Notes: a model not told the origin generated them from the letters alone. 64,000 nt of DNA from UBA5072 sp963822145 (GCA_963822145.1 CAWGGG010000004.1:1488001-1552000); one strand, 5' to 3'; numbered from the stretch's first letter, positions 34,826 through 43,768 are shown. Translations and numbers: made by a program.

Positions 34826-34860
34826 AGTGAAAAGTGAAAAGTGAATAATGAAAAGTTAAG
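34826..34860. repeat. Heptamer array after the GT2 gene
   Basis: AGTGAAA, AGTGAAA, AGTGAAT, AATGAAA, AGTTAAG: five 7-bp units, beginning 5 nt after the GT2 stop codon, between two converging genes. Confidence 0.8.
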
Positions 34861-34899
34861 GGTTGCGAGGTTCAGTTATATTCAATCTTCAATCTTTGA

Positions 34900-35904
34900 T
34901 CACGCTTCTTTGGTAATCTCAGGCTTTACACTTTCAATTTTGCTTTTAAAAATCAATCGCCTTACAGCTGCCTTAATCATGCCCAATCCATAACCGGCTA
35001 GCATCACAAAAGCCGCATAAATACTCAACAGACCAATGATGAGGCTCCTGTTCTGAAAAGTAGCGTCCAGACAGATTGCCGTCATATAGGCTATTACCGA
35101 ACCCATCCACAATAAAAAAATCCCTTTTGAAAACAGTCCGGCAATGAGTCCCCCGAGCAGGTACAACACAAACAGCGAGGGCAGCATGTGAACAGGTTTT
35201 AAAGCATCCCCGTGTCTGATCTGCAAATCCACCCGTCCGCTCCCAAAGGAAAATACCTGCCTGAAAAACTTAAAAAAGCTGGTGCGTCTTTTATGGAGCA
35301 CAAAGGCTTCCTCAATCAGACCTACTGTGAAACCGCTTTTATATAGCCGCATACTGAGATCAATGTCCTCCGAAACCTGGAGTGTGCTGAATCCCCCGAG
35401 CATATTGAATACATCCCTTTTGATCCCCATATTGAAGGTGCGCGGCTGATACTGACCCACATGACTCTTTCTTCCCCTGATCCCTCCTGTAGTGTAGAAT
35501 GAGGTCATAGCATAACTGATGGCTTTCTGGCGTGAGTTGAAATCCTCACCGGCCCTGTCTGGTCCGCCGTAAGCGTCCAGATCATGGACAGAAAGGAATT
35601 CCTGGACTACTTTAAAATATTGCGGAGGGATCACACAATCTGAATCAAAGAAAACAACAACCTCCCCAACGGCCTGTTGTACACCCCAGTTTCTGGCTGC
35701 ACTTATGCCCAATCCCTTCTGATACAGATATTTCAAATTCAACTTTGTTTTGAACTTTTCGATGATCTGTTGGACGCTTTCATCCAGGCTCCCATCAGCA
35801 ATGATCACCTCGAACTTCCTATTTTCCTGGACTTCCAGACTCGTCAGTAATTCATTAACCTCATCCGGCCTTGAAAAAGTGGGTACTACTATTGAAAAAT
35901 ACAT
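34900..35904 (-). CDS. Family 2 glycosyltransferase, membrane-anchored
   Basis: 334 residues. GT-A core: SIVVPTFSRPDEVNELL, VIIADGSLDESVQQII, VVFFDSDCVIPPQYF (DSD metal motif), then ISMGIKRDVF-type acceptor region and EDIDLSMRLYKSG. The C-terminal third holds two or three hydrophobic helices. Last gene of the minus-strand heptose operon; it may use the GDP-heptose made by the upstream genes, which is inference. Confidence 0.85.
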   Translation of the reverse strand: MYFSIVVPTFSRPDEVNELLTSLEVQENRKFEVIIADGSLDESVQQIIEKFKTKLNLKYLYQKGLGISAARNWGVQQAVGEVVVFFDSDCVIPPQYFKVVQEFLSVHDLDAYGGPDRAGEDFNSRQKAISYAMTSFYTTGGIRGRKSHVGQYQPRTFNMGIKRDVFNMLGGFSTLQVSEDIDLSMRLYKSGFTVGLIEEAFVLHKRRTSFFKFFRQVFSFGSGRVDLQIRHGDALKPVHMLPSLFVLYLLGGLIAGLFSKGIFLLWMGSVIAYMTAICLDATFQNRSLIIGLLSIYAAFVMLAGYGLGMIKAAVRRLIFKSKIESVKPEITKEA

Positions 35905-35951
35905 ACTAATAGTGATGATGCTGATTCTGATTCTATTTTTCCCTGCCCCTA

Positions 35952-35993
35952 ACTCCCTACTCCCTACTCCCTACTCCCTACTCCCTACTATTT
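35952..35993. repeat. Perfect ACTCCCT heptamer array at the gmhA 3' end
   Basis: Five perfect ACTCCCT units (35952-35986) and a variant ACTATTT (35987-35993). The stop codon of the minus-strand gmhA gene (TAG, 35990-35988) is within the variant unit. Confidence 0.9.
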
Positions 35994-36596
35994 AACACGG
36001 CTGTCGTAGGTCGATCCCATAGAGCAATTGTCGCCCTTCAGTGATTTCATCAGCGACTGCTTTATAGCGTGAAAGATGATGATGTGAATATCTTCCGTGA
36101 TTTCCATATCCTGGATGGGTGCATGAATGACCAGTTCTGCAATATCCTTGATTTTTCCGCCCCTGTATCCGCAAAAGGCCACCGTATGAGCCCCCCTGGT
36201 CCGCGCAAATTCAAGGGCTTTAACCACATTGGCGGAATTACCGCTTCCGGAGATGCCGATCACCACATCCTCTTTCCTCAAAAATACTTTAAGCTGTTCG
36301 ATGAAGATCTCGTCATAGGTGAGATCATTGGAAATGGCCATCATACCGGCAATGTTATCATTCAGGCATTGCACCCTGAAACGCTTATCCAGTCCGTATG
36401 AAATGCCTTTCAGAAAGTCACCCGTGACATGGGAGGCAGTGGCGCCGCTGCCTCCGTTGCCGAAGATAAAAACACCGGCATCTTTCTCCCGGGCGTTCAG
36501 CAGCAATTTAACAAGCGAAGTGATTGCAACGGTATCTATATGATTTAAGGTATCTGATACACGTGCAAAATACCCGGCAAACTCATTGTTCTTCAT
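35988..36596 (-). CDS. gmhA: Sedoheptulose-7-phosphate isomerase
   Basis: SIS-domain enzyme converting sedoheptulose 7-phosphate to D-glycero-D-manno-heptose 7-phosphate. Motifs: IFGNGGSGATASHVTGDF near the N terminus, VVIGISGSGNSANVVKALEFAR (phosphate site) and FCGYRGGKIKD. About 202 residues, the usual GmhA size. It overlaps the upstream GHMP kinase by 14 nt. The pathway neighbours make the heptose assignment stronger than for a generic SIS protein. The stop codon is part of a repeat unit. Confidence 0.88.
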   Translation of the reverse strand: MKNNEFAGYFARVSDTLNHIDTVAITSLVKLLLNAREKDAGVFIFGNGGSGATASHVTGDFLKGISYGLDKRFRVQCLNDNIAGMMAISNDLTYDEIFIEQLKVFLRKEDVVIGISGSGNSANVVKALEFARTRGAHTVAFCGYRGGKIKDIAELVIHAPIQDMEITEDIHIIIFHAIKQSLMKSLKGDNCSMGSTYDSRVK

Positions 36597-37572
36597 CAGC
36601 AAAATAAATTAGTTTTGAACCTTCCCGTTCAAAAGCAAAATCAAATTTCTCTAATGGCCGAAGAGCATCCATAAGCCTTTTCTGGTCTGGCTTTTCACAA
36701 TAAAACAACATGAAGCCCCCTCCGCCTGCACCGAGTAATTTTCCTCCGCTGGCCCCCGCGTTGATGCCGGTCGTATAAATGTCATCGATTTCACTATTTG
36801 TAATCTGGGAAGCCAGTTTCTGCTTTAATATCCAGTTTTCATGCAATATCTTGCCAAAATCGCATAACTGTCCTTTATACAGACAATTGCGCAGGTCAGA
36901 TACCAGCATAACCATTGACCTCAGCATATTGAATTTTTCTTCATGTGATGCATTCTTCTTTTGTTCCGCAAGGATATCAGAGGCTTTTCGCTGGTTCCCG
37001 ACATAGAACATCAGCAGTTTATCCTGGAGTTCGCTGTATATATCATTCTTCAAGTAAAGTGGTTCGACCCTAACATCACCGTTTGGGTGAAAATGGATGA
37101 TGTTCAGTCCCCCAAATGCCGCCGCATATTGATCCTGTTTTCCGATGGGCTCACCCAGAACATTAATTTCAATTTCACAGGCCTCACGGGCCAGTTGTTC
37201 ATGGGTTACGTATTCCCTTTTAATGGCATAAAGGCAATGAAGCAGTCCTACCGTAAAAGAGGACGACGATCCCATACCCGTGCCTGAAGGAATATCCGCG
37301 ATGGAACTGATCTCGATCCCGCTGGTGACACCCACTTTTTTCATGCACTCGCGCAGGAGTGGATGCTTTATTTCATCAATATTGTTTACGGTTTCTGTTT
37401 CGGAATACTTCACCCGCAGCTGATCGTGAAAGAAAAACCGATGCGAGGACAGGTACATGTATTTGTTAATGGAAGTACTCAGCACAGCACCGGCATGACG
37501 GGTATAAAAGGTTTCCATATCAGAACCTCCGCCAACAAAACTGATCCTGAATGGAGTCCGGGTAATGATCAT
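36583..37572 (-). CDS. hddA: GHMP kinase, probable D-glycero-D-manno-heptose 7-phosphate kinase
   Basis: Phosphorylates heptose 7-phosphate at C1 to the alpha-1,7-bisphosphate in the GDP-heptose branch. The GHMP core shows MIITRTPFRISFVGGGSD, the ATP-binding IPSGTGMGSSSSFTVGLL (about 94-111) and AGASGGKLLGAGGGGFML near the C terminus. 329 residues. It overlaps the fusion enzyme by 4 nt (ATGA). Fucokinase-like members look similar; the gmhA, gmhB-type and nucleotidyltransferase neighbours favour HddA. Confidence 0.87.
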   Translation of the reverse strand: MIITRTPFRISFVGGGSDMETFYTRHAGAVLSTSINKYMYLSSHRFFFHDQLRVKYSETETVNNIDEIKHPLLRECMKKVGVTSGIEISSIADIPSGTGMGSSSSFTVGLLHCLYAIKREYVTHEQLAREACEIEINVLGEPIGKQDQYAAAFGGLNIIHFHPNGDVRVEPLYLKNDIYSELQDKLLMFYVGNQRKASDILAEQKKNASHEEKFNMLRSMVMLVSDLRNCLYKGQLCDFGKILHENWILKQKLASQITNSEIDDIYTTGINAGASGGKLLGAGGGGFMLFYCEKPDQKRLMDALRPLEKFDFAFEREGSKLIYFADEEQ

Positions 37573-39455
37573 GAATCAGACGTGTTTATAATCAAGTCAG
37601 CGAATTTACTTTCTTTTTCTATTAATTGATATTCATCTGATTCTCTTTTTTGAACAAGACCGTCTATTTCTTCCGCCGTTTTATTACGCCAACTGTAATA
37701 GGATTTTATTCTTCTGCTGAAAGCTTCAGCAGAGAGGGTGGTAAAGATTTTCAGGTGTGCCGACTGGCGCACAACATCCGAGCTGAGGGCTACAACCCCT
37801 TCGATAATGATAATCTGTGACTGGCCTGGGTTATATTGGATCTGAACAGGTTTTCGCTCCGGATGGTTCGGATAGGATGTCAATACCAGAGTATGGCCTG
37901 ATAACAGCAGTTTCAGATCATTTTCAAGTTTGGGCAGCTGAAATCGGTCATACACATTCATCGAATCCGTGCGGCTGTCTTCAGTCAGGATCCAATTGTC
38001 CAGTCCAACCTGAAGCACCTTATGGCCAGCTTTTTCAAAAGCTATACGCAGGTAAGAAGTCAGGGTGCTTTTCCCGGTACGGGCATTACCGCCGATCAGC
38101 ATCACCCAGGGTGACGATTCCGTATGGGCTTTAAACCGGGCCAATACTGTTTCAAAAAATTTCCGGTAAGGGTCGTCCACAATAAAATCAACAGCCTCAG
38201 CCAGGTCGGCGAACATATAATCGGGAAAAAGCTTAGTCTTTTTGATGCCATAACCGGTGCGCACACCAATGGTAACGCAGCCTACGTTGATACCTGCCTG
38301 TATATCACGCTCCGAATCTCCAATCATATAGGATTCCTGCGGATCAATGTTGAATTTCTCTATAGCCTTTCTGAACATGCCGATCTTGGGTTTCCGGCAG
38401 TCACAATCGATTTTGTAGGCGGCATTTTCTTCCGGGAATCCTTTATCAGGATGGTGAGGACAAAAATAAATGGCGTCGAGCCAGGCCCTTTGCTCACCCA
38501 GAAGCATTTCCATTTTTTTATGGATCGTGTAAACCTCCTCTTCTGTGCAGATATTCCTGGCAATGGCGCTTTGATTGGTAACAACAACAGAGAGATAGCC
38601 AGCCTGGTTGATTTTTCTGACAGCTGCGGATGAAAAATCATACAGTTCAAATTCATCGGGATTGCTGATAAAGCTCTTTTCAACATTCAGCACCCCGTCC
38701 CGGTCCAGGAAGATGGCCCGTTGTTTGTTTTCGTAACACTTCCGGCTTATTTCTCCGTTCTCCAGGTCCATCCGAACCCTGTCGAGCCGGTCGGGTGTTC
38801 CCATATCCTTCAGGTATTCAGAGGTGTGATAACCATATAAAGCAACCTGACTGAACAAATGCGGAAAAACATCCTTACCGAAATCAGCTTTCTTTCCCTT
38901 TTCAATAAATGCTAAAATTGAGGGTGATAACAGGTAAGCACCGGCATTTACTAAATTATGATACCAGGTGCCTGGCTGGTGTGGTTTAGGATGAAAGTCC
39001 ACGATGCGGCTGTCTGCATTGATTTCTACCAGATCACTGTCAAAAGGATGATCATTGGGATGCAGGACGAGGGTGCACTGGCTTTTTTTTGTACGATGAA
39101 AATGTATGAACCTGTTCAGATCCATAGATATCATCACATCGCCATAGAGAACCATAAAGTCTTCTGTAAGCTGGTCTTCAATGGCTTTGATCCCTCCCGT
39201 GGTACCCAGGGGTTCGGTTTCAGTGTAATAAGAAATCCTGGCACCGAATCTGTGCCCATCCTGGAAATAATCCATTATGGGATTTTTCAGGTAATTCACC
39301 AGGATAATAATATCCTGAATGCCATATTTTAGAAGGAGATCAACCTGATGGTGCAATAGGGGCTTCTCTCCGATGATAAGCATAGGCTTGGGTATCTCCC
39401 GGGTAAGTTCACCCAGTCGAATACCCCTTCCGCCGGCCAGAATAACAGCTTTCAT
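37569..39455 (-). CDS. Three-domain heptose enzyme: nucleotidyltransferase, HAD phosphatase and P-loop kinase
   Basis: 628 residues. Residues 1-235: sugar-1-phosphate nucleotidyltransferase (AVILAGGRGIRLGELT, EIPKPMLIIG, LYGDV), HddC-like. Residues 247-405: HAD-IIIA phosphatase (FLDRDGVLN, VVTNQSAIAR, zinc Cys/His set CPHH and CDCRKPK, MIGDSERD), GmhB-like. Residues 450-628: P-loop kinase resembling uridine kinase/phosphoribulokinase (GGNARTGKST, VGLDNWIL, IIIIEGVVAL). The first two explain conversion of heptose-1,7-bisphosphate to GDP-heptose; the kinase role is unknown. Start taken at MKAVILAGG. First gene of the operon with hddA and gmhA. Confidence 0.85.
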   Translation of the reverse strand: MKAVILAGGRGIRLGELTREIPKPMLIIGEKPLLHHQVDLLLKYGIQDIIILVNYLKNPIMDYFQDGHRFGARISYYTETEPLGTTGGIKAIEDQLTEDFMVLYGDVMISMDLNRFIHFHRTKKSQCTLVLHPNDHPFDSDLVEINADSRIVDFHPKPHQPGTWYHNLVNAGAYLLSPSILAFIEKGKKADFGKDVFPHLFSQVALYGYHTSEYLKDMGTPDRLDRVRMDLENGEISRKCYENKQRAIFLDRDGVLNVEKSFISNPDEFELYDFSSAAVRKINQAGYLSVVVTNQSAIARNICTEEEVYTIHKKMEMLLGEQRAWLDAIYFCPHHPDKGFPEENAAYKIDCDCRKPKIGMFRKAIEKFNIDPQESYMIGDSERDIQAGINVGCVTIGVRTGYGIKKTKLFPDYMFADLAEAVDFIVDDPYRKFFETVLARFKAHTESSPWVMLIGGNARTGKSTLTSYLRIAFEKAGHKVLQVGLDNWILTEDSRTDSMNVYDRFQLPKLENDLKLLLSGHTLVLTSYPNHPERKPVQIQYNPGQSQIIIIEGVVALSSDVVRQSAHLKIFTTLSAEAFSRRIKSYYSWRNKTAEEIDGLVQKRESDEYQLIEKESKFADLIINTSDS

Positions 39456-39546
39456 TTGCAGCAAACTTTCGTCCCTGCAAAAGAAGGTTTTTTTCAGTTA
39501 ATTATTGCATTTCCGGTCTAATAATTTGGGAGCCCCCCACCCCCCC

Positions 39547-39559
39547 ACCCCGACGGGGT
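39547..39559. repeat. REP palindrome upstream of the RAYT gene
   Basis: ACCCCGACGGGGT, a short perfect hairpin preceded by a C-rich tract, 55 nt before the RAYT ATG. The same core occurs inside and after the gene. Confidence 0.85.
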
Positions 39560-39614
39560 ATATTGTACACATCAATTTAAAATCCTAAATTTAAAGCCGT
39601 TAATTTATTACGTT

Positions 39615-40187
39615 ATGGAAATTGAACCTATCGAACCTGATTGCTATTATCATATTTACAATCGAGGTATAAACCGGCAAGCGATTTTCACTTGCGAAGA
39701 GCACTATATCAAATTTCTAACATTATGTCAATTTTATATACCCTCTGTAGCTGATATAATGGCCTATTGCCTTTTACCAAATCATTTTCATTTTTTGCTT
39801 TACATGCACCCCGACGGGGTGGGGGTACCCCGTCGGGGTGGTATCAATCCCCTTGGTACTTTATTTAATGCTTATGCACAATGGTATAACAAGCAGACAA
39901 GTAGAGTCGGAGGTCTTTTTCAGCGTCCATTTAAACGGAAAAGGATTACAGAACAGGAATATCTGAAACAGGTTATTTTTTATATCCATAGGAATCCTTT
40001 GCATCATAAACTGGTCAGAGACCCATCCAGGTATCCATTTAGCTCCTACCAGGGGATTATAGGAAATCAATCTGGTTTAATACAACAGGAACAGGTATTG
40101 GAATGGTTTGACGGACGAGAAAACTTCATGGAATTCCATTCTATGAATTTTAATAGCTATGTAGATAATATGCTTGAAGATGAATAA
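39615..40187 (+). CDS. REP-associated tyrosine transposase (RAYT, Y1_Tnp)
   Basis: 190-residue single-strand HUH transposase-like protein. The HUH pair is His57 and His59 (LLPNHFHFLL); the likely nucleophile Tyr is 87 or 91 in FNAYAQWYNKQ; RVGGLFQRPFKRKRI and YIHRNPLHH are typical of the family. No tnpB or terminal IS200 ends are seen, only flanking REP palindromes, so it is a RAYT and not an IS200/IS605 element. Residues 65-75 (HPDGVGVPRRG) are encoded by a REP palindrome pair placed in frame between the HUH strand and the next helix. Whether it remains active is unknown. Confidence 0.9.
   Translation: MEIEPIEPDCYYHIYNRGINRQAIFTCEEHYIKFLTLCQFYIPSVADIMAYCLLPNHFHFLLYMHPDGVGVPRRGGINPLGTLFNAYAQWYNKQTSRVGGLFQRPFKRKRITEQEYLKQVIFYIHRNPLHHKLVRDPSRYPFSSYQGIIGNQSGLIQQEQVLEWFDGRENFMEFHSMNFNSYVDNMLEDE
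39807..39840. repeat. REP palindrome pair inside the RAYT coding sequence
   Basis: CACCCCGACGGGGT (39807-39820) and its reverse complement ACCCCGTCGGGGTG (39827-39840), separated by GGGGGT. It is 34 nt and starts on a codon boundary (codon 65), so it is translated in frame. Confidence 0.92.
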
Positions 40188-40238
40188 CCACCCCGACGGG
40201 GTGCACCCCGTCGGGGTGGTTAGGGGTGGTTATTCATC
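40179..40238. repeat. Nested REP hairpin after the RAYT gene
   Basis: A perfect 32-bp palindrome (40188-40219) built from the ACCCCGACGGGGT core and its reverse complement. It is enclosed by a 16-nt inverted repeat: GATGAATAACCACCCC (40179-40194) and GGGGTGGTTATTCATC (40223-40238). The RAYT stop codon and the first bases of the asnB stop (minus) lie in it. It may act as a two-way transcription stop. Confidence 0.9.
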
Positions 40239-41901
40239 AATAGGATTTAACATGGACATTTTTCACGGCACGGCCGGAAGGATCATTCTGATTCCGGAAA
40301 GATTCATCCCAGGCCAGGGCTTCGGCTGTGCTGCAGGCCACCGAAGGTACTGATGGAACGCAGGATGCGGCTGTTTCAGCGGGAAAATGTTCGCTGAAAA
40401 TAGTCCGGTAATAATATTCCTCTTTGTTCCTGGGGGTATTTACCGGGAAGCGGAATTTGGCATTTTCAAGCATCTCATCCGTCACCTCTCGGGAGGTCAT
40501 CTCTTTCAGGGTGTCAATCCAGTTGTATCCGACACCATCGGAAAACTGCTCTTTCTGGCGCCATGCAACGCTCTCGGGCAAATAGCTTTCAAATGCCTTC
40601 CGGAGAATCCATTTTTCCATTTTACCATTTTTCGCCATTTTATCTTCGGGGTTCAGACGCATGGCAACATCGAGAAACTCCTTGTCGAGGAATGGTACCC
40701 GTCCTTCCACACCCCAGGCAGCGAGGGATTTATTGGCCCTCAGGCAGTCGTAGAGGTGCAGTTTGCTGAGTTTCCGGATGGTCTCTTCATGAAACTCTTT
40801 TGCATTCGGTGCTTTATGAAAATAAAGGTAGCCTCCGAAGACCTCGTCGGCTCCTTCTCCTGATAATACCATTTTTACCCCCATCGATTTTATAACGCGC
40901 GCCATCAGATACATGGGCGTGGATGCCCTCACGGTTGTGACATCATACGTTTCAAGGTAATAAATGACATCCCTTATGGCATCGAGGCCTTCCTGTATGG
41001 TGAAATGAATCTCATGGTGTATGGTACCGATATGGTCTGCCACCTTTTTTGCAGCTGCAAGATCAGGGGAGCCATCCAATCCTACCGCAAAAGAGTGAAG
41101 CTGTGGCCACCAGGCCTCCTGTTCATCATTCGTCTCAATCCGGCGGGCTGCATACTTCCTGGCCACGGCAGAAATTATGGAGCTGTCAAGGCCACCTGAC
41201 AGCAGCACGCCATAGGGAACATCGGACATCATCTGGCGGTGAACAGCCTTTTCAAGAGCCGTGCGAAGTTCATCAATATCACTATGATTGTCTTTAACTG
41301 CCTGGTATCCGGACCAGTCGCGCACATACCACTGCTTCATTTCACGCTCCTTGCTGAAATAATAATGTCCCGGAGGAAATACCTCGATTTTCTTGCAAGT
41401 CCCTTCCAGTGCTTTCAATTCTGAGGAGAAATAAAAATTGCCGAAAGCATCCCAGCCCATGTACATGGGTATAATACCAATGTGATCCCTCGCTGCCATG
41501 TAACAGTCATTCACTTCATCATATAAAACAAAGGCAAAAATACCATTCAAATCTTCCAGAAAATCTTTTCCTTTATCCTGGTACAAGGCAAGAATCACTT
41601 CACAATCCGACTGCGTCTGGAAAGGATATTTATCTTTATAATAGGCCCGGATCTCCTGATGGTTGTATATCTCTCCGTTTACCCCCAGGATTAGTTTCTG
41701 GTCTTTGCTATATAAGGGCTGTCGCCCCGATTGGGGATCCACGATGGAAAGTCGCTCATGCGTTATAATGGCCTTTTCACCACAATAAATACCTGACCAG
41801 TCGGGCCCCCTGTGCCTGAGCTTTTTCGACATTTCCAACAGCTGGGGCCTGAGTTCCTGGGCATTTACCTTAAGGTCGAATACTCCGATAATTCCACACA
41901 T
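40237..41901 (-). CDS. asnB: Asparagine synthase (glutamine-hydrolysing)
   Basis: Makes asparagine from aspartate, glutamine and ATP. The start is set at 41901 so that Cys2 is the glutaminase nucleophile (MCGIIGVFD); a longer frame would bury it. N-terminal Ntn amidotransferase: RGPDWSGIY, GVNGEIYNHQ. C-terminal synthetase: PP-loop VLLSGGLDSSIISA and LSGEGADEVFGGYLY. About 554 residues, as E. coli AsnB. It ends inside the REP hairpin. Confidence 0.95.
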   Translation of the reverse strand: MCGIIGVFDLKVNAQELRPQLLEMSKKLRHRGPDWSGIYCGEKAIITHERLSIVDPQSGRQPLYSKDQKLILGVNGEIYNHQEIRAYYKDKYPFQTQSDCEVILALYQDKGKDFLEDLNGIFAFVLYDEVNDCYMAARDHIGIIPMYMGWDAFGNFYFSSELKALEGTCKKIEVFPPGHYYFSKEREMKQWYVRDWSGYQAVKDNHSDIDELRTALEKAVHRQMMSDVPYGVLLSGGLDSSIISAVARKYAARRIETNDEQEAWWPQLHSFAVGLDGSPDLAAAKKVADHIGTIHHEIHFTIQEGLDAIRDVIYYLETYDVTTVRASTPMYLMARVIKSMGVKMVLSGEGADEVFGGYLYFHKAPNAKEFHEETIRKLSKLHLYDCLRANKSLAAWGVEGRVPFLDKEFLDVAMRLNPEDKMAKNGKMEKWILRKAFESYLPESVAWRQKEQFSDGVGYNWIDTLKEMTSREVTDEMLENAKFRFPVNTPRNKEEYYYRTIFSEHFPAETAASCVPSVPSVACSTAEALAWDESFRNQNDPSGRAVKNVHVKSY

Positions 41902-42145
41902 AATAAAACATTTTATAAGAAAGCTTAATATATTGAAATAAAAACACAAATAATGTACAAAATTATAAGTAAAAAATTAATAATTATAACAATTCATCAT
42001 TATAATAGAACATTTTTAACATCTATTTGCATTTTGATTACATATTATAACTTTTATGGGTGTTTTTCGAAATATTTTATATTTTTTCAACCCATTCATT
42101 ATCCTCAAATAATAGATTCATTATTTCCGTGATTCAAGGAATATC
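41902..42145. other. AT-rich intergenic region upstream of asnB
   Basis: Very AT-rich. On the minus strand TAATTTTGT (41965-41957) fits the -7 consensus, with a TTG 24 nt upstream, a plausible asnB promoter. No gene, repeat or structured RNA is seen in the rest. Confidence 0.4.
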
Positions 42146-42172
42146 AAAAGAAAACCCCGCCAAAGGCGGGGT
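42146..42172 (-). terminator. Intrinsic terminator after the TPR gene
   Basis: CCCCGCC (42155-42161) and GGCGGGG (42165-42171) form a GC-rich hairpin; on the minus strand it is followed by a T-rich run (TTTTCTTTT). It lies about 30 nt after the TPR stop codon. Confidence 0.85.
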
Positions 42173-42202
42173 CGGAATCTTCACTGAACTGCAAATGTTT
42201 GT

Positions 42203-43177
42203 TTACTGACACTTTAAATTGGTTCTCTGTGCTTTTGCAGCCTCCACGAAGGGGCCATACATGGCATTCTGATAGGAAGTGCAGGCATCTGTCTTTTTAC
42301 CCAGGTTATTCTGTGCTTCTGCCAATTCAAAATAGAACTTGGCCTTGTCCTCGGGTTTCCCGGTTTCCAGGGCCAGACCCTTTTGCGCATTTTCAGCCGC
42401 CAGGGTAAACTTCTTTTGTTTGTTGTATACGCTGGCGAACTGATAATAAACATTCTTATCGATACCGTATTTGGACGCTTTATTCAGTAAGGTTAAAGCA
42501 TCGGCCAGTTTATTACCCTGATTTGCCTTGCTGCCGGCGATCCGGAAGTAATCACGGGCTATTTTCCTGGTTTGTTCAATCTTTACGGTATCACCGGCAG
42601 GTTTCAGCTTCTCCAGGTAAAGGTCAATGGTCTCCTCAAACTTGGGTGCATTATCCTGAGCTTTATAGATCAAGGCTTTATTATAAATTGAAGGCATATG
42701 TTCGGGATTGATCATCAACACACTGTCATATGCCTGAATGGCTTTTGCATTTTCTTTGCTGTTAACAAAGGTGGTTGCCATTGTTGAATAAGCCTGGATC
42801 ATAAGCTTCTGTGAATTCTCCTTTGTTTTGGTATCCCCATATTTATTGGCAACTTCAAGGGCTTTCTTAGAGGCGCTCAGCGATTCGTTGACCTTCTTGT
42901 CCACAGTGAGCAGATCAAAAGCTTTCTGATAATAAAGATCCGGCAGCACCTTTACAGCTTTAGCCTTAATGTCATTGGCGGAATCCCCTACCTGTTCACA
43001 GACCTTGATACAACTTTCGAATGACTCAATTGCACGTGGATCATTGGCCTTCATAAGTTCTACGCCTTCGTTAAAGACTTTAATGGCGTCATTTTTTACC
43101 TGCGCCAGTACAACTGAACTAAGTCCAGCAACCAAAGCAAAAACAGCCACAATTCTTTTAGAATCCGCTAATTTCAT
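42203..43177 (-). CDS. Exported TPR-repeat protein
   Basis: 324 residues with a signal peptide (IVAVFALVAGLSSVVLAQ) and then alpha-helical tetratricopeptide repeats over the whole length, e.g. NAKAIQAYDSVLMINPEHMPSIYNKALIY and KKFTLAAENAQKGLALETGKPEDKAKFYFELAEAQ (spoken of here only by position, about 140-310). Such proteins mediate protein contacts in the periplasm. No catalytic domain. It has its own terminator and no operon partner. Confidence 0.8.
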   Translation of the reverse strand: MKLADSKRIVAVFALVAGLSSVVLAQVKNDAIKVFNEGVELMKANDPRAIESFESCIKVCEQVGDSANDIKAKAVKVLPDLYYQKAFDLLTVDKKVNESLSASKKALEVANKYGDTKTKENSQKLMIQAYSTMATTFVNSKENAKAIQAYDSVLMINPEHMPSIYNKALIYKAQDNAPKFEETIDLYLEKLKPAGDTVKIEQTRKIARDYFRIAGSKANQGNKLADALTLLNKASKYGIDKNVYYQFASVYNKQKKFTLAAENAQKGLALETGKPEDKAKFYFELAEAQNNLGKKTDACTSYQNAMYGPFVEAAKAQRTNLKCQ

Positions 43178-43309
43178 ACTATTTAAGATTAAAAGGTTAT
43201 TAGATTTGTCTTTTTCAAAAGCCGTAAATATAAAGATTTTCCTGAATTAAACATGTAAAACAAGAAAGTGCTGATTTTGTTTAATAGACCCCCGGGAAGT
43301 ATATTCACC

Positions 43310-43768
43310 CTATCGTTCTTTTTTCAACAGGCCCAGAACAAAGCGGTCAATGGGGAAGCTAAGCTCCTTTTCCTGGAGATTGGAAAGGTCTGCCCATCGG
43401 AATGACTGGCTACCATTTACCAGGGAAGGAAAATCAAAGGGCCGTTCCGATATTTTAAATCTCGGGCTTTCTGGAAATACTATTCGGTAATAGATGCTGA
43501 TCAACTGGTGGTCTTCATAAAACAAAGCACGCTGAAAAAACCCTGTAGTGTAAAAGTGTCCTGTAATCTCGATCTCCTGCCCGAATTCTTCCAAAGCTTC
43601 CCGTTTCAGGCAGTCTTCAGGTCCCTCACCAAAATGAAGCCCACCTCCCGGAAACTTGGTCATCTTCCGGTCCAGAACATATTCATCCGTTAGCAGGACT
43701 TGCGATTTCTCATTCACAAGAATACCATATACCCTGATATTAAAATGCTTAATGTCCTGTGATTTCAT
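43310..43768 (-). CDS. Nudix hydrolase
   Basis: About 152 residues with a Nudix box: the Gly-rich start GGGLHFGEGPEDCLKREALE and EEFGQEIEI, matching Gx5Ex7REUXEExGU. It cleaves a nucleoside-diphosphate-linked compound; substrate unknown. The ATG at 43768 shares its A with the miaA stop codon (TGATG), so the two are translationally coupled. Confidence 0.85.
   Translation of the reverse strand: MKSQDIKHFNIRVYGILVNEKSQVLLTDEYVLDRKMTKFPGGGLHFGEGPEDCLKREALEEFGQEIEITGHFYTTGFFQRALFYEDHQLISIYYRIVFPESPRFKISERPFDFPSLVNGSQSFRWADLSNLQEKELSFPIDRFVLGLLKKER

Noticed and set aside
39615..40187. RAYT considered as a full IS200/IS605 insertion sequence
   Set aside because: No tnpB, no subterminal hairpins of IS type and no evidence of a mobile unit boundary; REP palindromes fit a domesticated RAYT better.
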